DNA of 64,000 nucleotides from Streptomyces sp. RKAG293. GTDB taxonomy: Bacteria; Actinomycetota; Actinomycetes; Streptomycetales; Streptomycetaceae. The translations under genes and the position numbers were made by a program. Positions 61,995 through 64,000 of the stretch are shown piece after piece. The stretch is from positions 4,470,501-4,534,500 of the forward strand of contig NZ_JAJOZB010000001.1 in assembly GCF_023701745.1 (NCBI RefSeq), written 5' to 3'. Below the pieces are notes generated by a model that worked only from the letters and a program-made list of their open reading frames with translations, was not told the DNA's origin and made no database searches. How positions within the stretch are numbered: the stretch's first letter is position 1; each line of letters starts with the position of its first letter.

Positions 61995-62422
61995 CGTACA
62001 CCGTCGACCTGCTCGACGGCCTCGCCCGCCTGCTCGACACCGCCGGCGCCGGCATCTACCGGCCCGACGGCCTGTACGCGGCCGACGAGACCGCGATCAC
62101 CATCGCCACCATCCCCCCGGCACCGGATCGCGTGATCTGCCTTTCCGCGTACCCGGTCACCGACTCCCCCGTGCTGACCGACACCACCACCGGAATCCAG
62201 GTCCGCACCCGCGCCGGCCCCGACCCGCGCGTCGTCGACGCCCTCGACGACGCGGTGTTCGACGTGCTGCACGGCGCCGGCCCGCTGCTCCTGGGCGCCG
62301 CCCGCGTGCAGCTCCTGTTCCGCGTCTCGGCCGCGCCGATCGGTGCGGACTCCGCCGGCCGCATGGAGCGATCCGCCAACTACTACGCCCGCGCCCACCG
62401 CGCGGCCCCACACCTCGAATAG
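61991..62422 (+). CDS. Tail terminator / minor capsid-like protein
   Basis: 143 residues, ATGA overlap. Matches the 'minor capsid protein from bacteriophage' type: LLDGLARLLDTAGAGIYRPDG, CLSAYPVTDSPVLTDTTTGIQVRTRAG and ANYYARAHRAAP. Place before the tail tube gene fits a tail terminator. Confidence 0.75.
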   Translation: MTYTVDLLDGLARLLDTAGAGIYRPDGLYAADETAITIATIPPAPDRVICLSAYPVTDSPVLTDTTTGIQVRTRAGPDPRVVDALDDAVFDVLHGAGPLLLGAARVQLLFRVSAAPIGADSAGRMERSANYYARAHRAAPHLE

Positions 62423-62432
62423 GAGGCGCCTC

Positions 62433-62975
62433 ATGGGCACCCCAACGCCGCCGGTCGAGACCGTGACCGCGCTCGCGCGCCGCTACCGCCTCGAACTCGA
62501 CACCGGCACCACCCCCGGCACCCCGGCATGGTCCCTCGTTCCGGGCGTCACCGAGTTCACCCCCAAGACCGACCCGACGCAGCAGGACGTGACCACCTAC
62601 GACGCCGAGGGCTGGTCGGAGTCCGCGGTCACGATGCTCGCGTGGTCGATCGAGACGACCCTCGCGCACCGGGCACACCCGACCACCGGCGCGTTCAACG
62701 CCGCGCAGGAAAAGCTCAGGAAGGCCGCCCGTTCCTTCGGCGCAGCGTCGTTCGTGCACGTGCGGTACTACGACCGCAACGGCGCCGCCGACGCCTACGA
62801 AGGCAACGCCCTGGTGACGTGGGAGCCGGACGGCGGCGGCCCAGACGCCGTCGACACCATCAAAGTCACCCTGACCGGTTCCGGCCCGCTTCTGGAGATC
62901 ACCAACCCGGCCGCCGCTGGCGGCACGTTCGCCCTCGCCGCAAAGAGCCTCAAGACCGCCGGGGGTGATGCCTGA
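62433..62975 (+). CDS. Major tail tube protein
   Basis: 180 residues from ATG with AGGAGGC upstream. Tail-tube-like beta sandwich: YRLELDTGTTPGTPAWSLVPGVTEFTP, TTYDAEGWSESAVTMLAWSIETTL and VRYYDRNGAADAYEGNALVTW. A strong ribosome binding site suits a high-copy structural protein. Stop and next start share one base (TGATG). Confidence 0.87.
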   Translation: MGTPTPPVETVTALARRYRLELDTGTTPGTPAWSLVPGVTEFTPKTDPTQQDVTTYDAEGWSESAVTMLAWSIETTLAHRAHPTTGAFNAAQEKLRKAARSFGAASFVHVRYYDRNGAADAYEGNALVTWEPDGGGPDAVDTIKVTLTGSGPLLEITNPAAAGGTFALAAKSLKTAGGDA

Positions 62976-63463
62976 TGGCATTTGAGGCACTCGACGAGCT
63001 ACTCGACGAAACCCTGCACCTCCCGATCGCCGGCAAGCTCTACACCGTGCCGGCCCCGTCCGCCGCAATCGGCCTGCGCACACAGACCCTCATCCACGCC
63101 GCCGCGGTCGCCGCCGACGGCGGGCACGTGGACGAGCAGGTACTCGGCGACGCCGCCGAGCGCGACCTGTACCGCGACGTCCTCGGACCCGTTCACGACG
63201 AGCTGCTCGCCGACGGCGCATCCTGGCCCGCGCTCAAGCACGCCGCAATCACCGCCATGGTGTGGATCGCACAGGACAAGGCCGCCGCAGAGACGTTCTG
63301 GAACGCGGCCGGCGACCCTTCTCGACTGGCCCCGAACCGAGCAGCTCGCCGCGCGACCCGATCGGGTGCGGCGAACTCGACGAAGTCTCGGGGCTCCACG
63401 AGTGGTACGAGTACCCGCCGGGCACCCGCCGCCAAGAAGGCCGCGGCCCGGCGCCCGACCTGA
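62975..63463 (+). CDS. Tail assembly chaperone, short form (G)
   Basis: 162 residues. DELLDETLHLPIAGKLYTVPAPSAAIGLRTQTLIH, then AERDLYRDVLGPVHDELLADGASWPALKHAAITAMVWIAQDK, typical of actinophage G chaperones before the tape measure. The frame ends in a basic tail (AAKKAAARRPT). A second frame, one base back, stays open through its end. Confidence 0.85.
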   Translation: MAFEALDELLDETLHLPIAGKLYTVPAPSAAIGLRTQTLIHAAAVAADGGHVDEQVLGDAAERDLYRDVLGPVHDELLADGASWPALKHAAITAMVWIAQDKAAAETFWNAAGDPSRLAPNRAARRATRSGAANSTKSRGSTSGTSTRRAPAAKKAAARRPT

Positions 63464-63660
63464 ACTGGCGTCGCATCCTCCAGCAGTGGCCCCTCATCGA
63501 GGCCGACCTGCACGAGATCTACGGGCTCGACCTCGGCGCCCCCGGCATCCTCCACACCCGCTCCTGGCGATGGCTGCGCGTGCGCGTGCTCGGCCTGCTC
63601 TCCGCTGAATCCCGCCTCGCCCGCGTGCTCAACCCCCCACCCGACAAGCCGACCCCATAG
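63319..63660 (+). CDS. Tail assembly chaperone, frameshifted extension (T)
   Basis: This frame is -1 relative to the G gene and has no good start of its own. It encodes DELDEVSGLHEWYEYPPG-like and WRRILQQWPLIEADLHEIYG, HTRSWRWLRVRVLGLLSAESRLARV, the typical T domain. Expected product is a G-T fusion by -1 slippage. Candidate slip at C-CCT (63316-63319), where a Pro tRNA can re-pair on CCC; the exact site is not certain, and the given left end is this candidate. Confidence 0.7.
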   Translation, partial: FSTGPEPSSSPRDPIGCGELDEVSGLHEWYEYPPGTRRQEGRGPAPDLNWRRILQQWPLIEADLHEIYGLDLGAPGILHTRSWRWLRVRVLGLLSAESRLARVLNPPPDKPTP

Positions 63661-63691
63661 GGCCGGCCCGACCGACCGGGGGTGATCCGCT

Positions 63692-64000
63692 ATGGCGCTC
63701 CTGGTCGGAGAACTGGCCGCAACGATCAGCGTCGACGACTCCGGCGCCACCGCCGGCGTGCGGCGCGCCGAACAGACCATGCAGGCCGGCGGCGACCGCA
63801 TGGTCGCCACCGCCGACCGCGCCGGCCAGCAAGCCGGCGACCAGCTCGGCGCCGGCCTCGCCGACGGCGCCAACGACGGAGCCGACCGGGCCAGTAACGG
63901 CCTGTCCGGCAAGTTGAAGGGTTTCGCCGCCGCCGCGATCGGCGCCGGCATCGGCATTGCGCTCATGGCCGGCATCAACGAGGCCATGGACCAGGCCAAG
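63692..64000 (+). CDS. Tape measure protein (5' part, runs off the window)
   Basis: 103 codons visible from ATG with GGGGGTGA upstream. MALLVGELAATISVDDSGATA, VRRAEQTMQAGGDRMVATADRA and a Gly/Ala hydrophobic stretch (LKGFAAAAIGAGIGIALMAG) are the usual N-terminus of actinophage tape measure proteins, which set tail length. Follows the G/T chaperones as in nearly all siphoviruses. Confidence 0.85.
   Translation, partial: MALLVGELAATISVDDSGATAGVRRAEQTMQAGGDRMVATADRAGQQAGDQLGAGLADGANDGADRASNGLSGKLKGFAAAAIGAGIGIALMAGINEAMDQAK

Overview
The window is very GC-rich actinobacterial DNA and almost certainly comes from a Streptomyces chromosome. It combines SigB/SigF-type sigma factors, an SSI-type protease inhibitor, F420-dependent oxidoreductases, MEDS/STAS and SpoIIE-type regulators, and the order upp - tadA - tRNA-Ser - sigF-like - sigN-like. 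From memory that order matches the SCO4041-SCO4034 neighbourhood of S. coelicolor; no search was run. Genes are tightly packed, GTG and TTG starts are common, and many start codons overlap the preceding stop.

Positions 1-38.4 kb are host chromosome. In order: an unusual ABC-ATPase/SpoIIE-phosphatase/HATPase fusion running off the left edge; a PIG-V-like mannosyltransferase; an ECF-like sigma factor with a translationally coupled membrane partner; a HerA-like ATPase; a LytR_C protein; upp; tadA with its associated protein; tRNA-Ser(CGA); two stress/development sigma factors; a lipoprotein; an aldo/keto reductase; a MarR - MFS - YceI set in which the transporter and the YceI protein carry related carboxypeptidase-regulatory-like domains; a TetR/MFS pair with three operator-like palindromes; a response regulator - histidine kinase - GT2/GtrA - GT39 operon; F420 enzymes; a MEDS-STAS regulator; a cluster of tRNA-fMet, tRNA-Arg(ACG) and tRNA-Ser(GCT); a subtilisin-inhibitor-like protein with a repeat insertion; a 1279-residue PAS/pseudo-kinase/receiver protein; and an acyl-CoA ligase.

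From about 38.45 kb to the right edge lies a siphovirus-type prophage whose far end is outside the window. A large serine integrase sits directly upstream of the acyl-CoA ligase start, so the left attachment junction should be in the 78 bases between them. Next come a small membrane protein, an XRE repressor and, divergently, a Cro-like gene (immunity region, 40.7-41.7 kb). A rightward early operon follows (41.5-49.6 kb) with a Rad52-like annealing protein, a RuvC-like resolvase, a winged-helix replication protein with an internal iteron array, a zinc-binding protein and SSB. A second unit (49.7-52.5 kb) encodes unknown and DNA-binding proteins. Then come a lipoprotein moron and a late operon (53.2 kb to the edge): terminase small and large subunits, portal, minor capsid (MuF-like), a tiny Rmf/CrpP-like protein, scaffold, major capsid, connectors, tail terminator, tail tube, frameshifted tail-assembly chaperones and the start of the tape measure.

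The late operon is interrupted between portal and MuF by about 580 bases of visibly less GC-rich DNA. This stretch holds a leftward small ORF with its own ribosome binding site and terminator. The most interesting signals are the out-of-frame iterons inside the replication gene, the two matched promoter/operator blocks of the immunity region, the antisense moron in the late operon, the ABC-SpoIIE fusion, and the repeat-bearing protease inhibitor.
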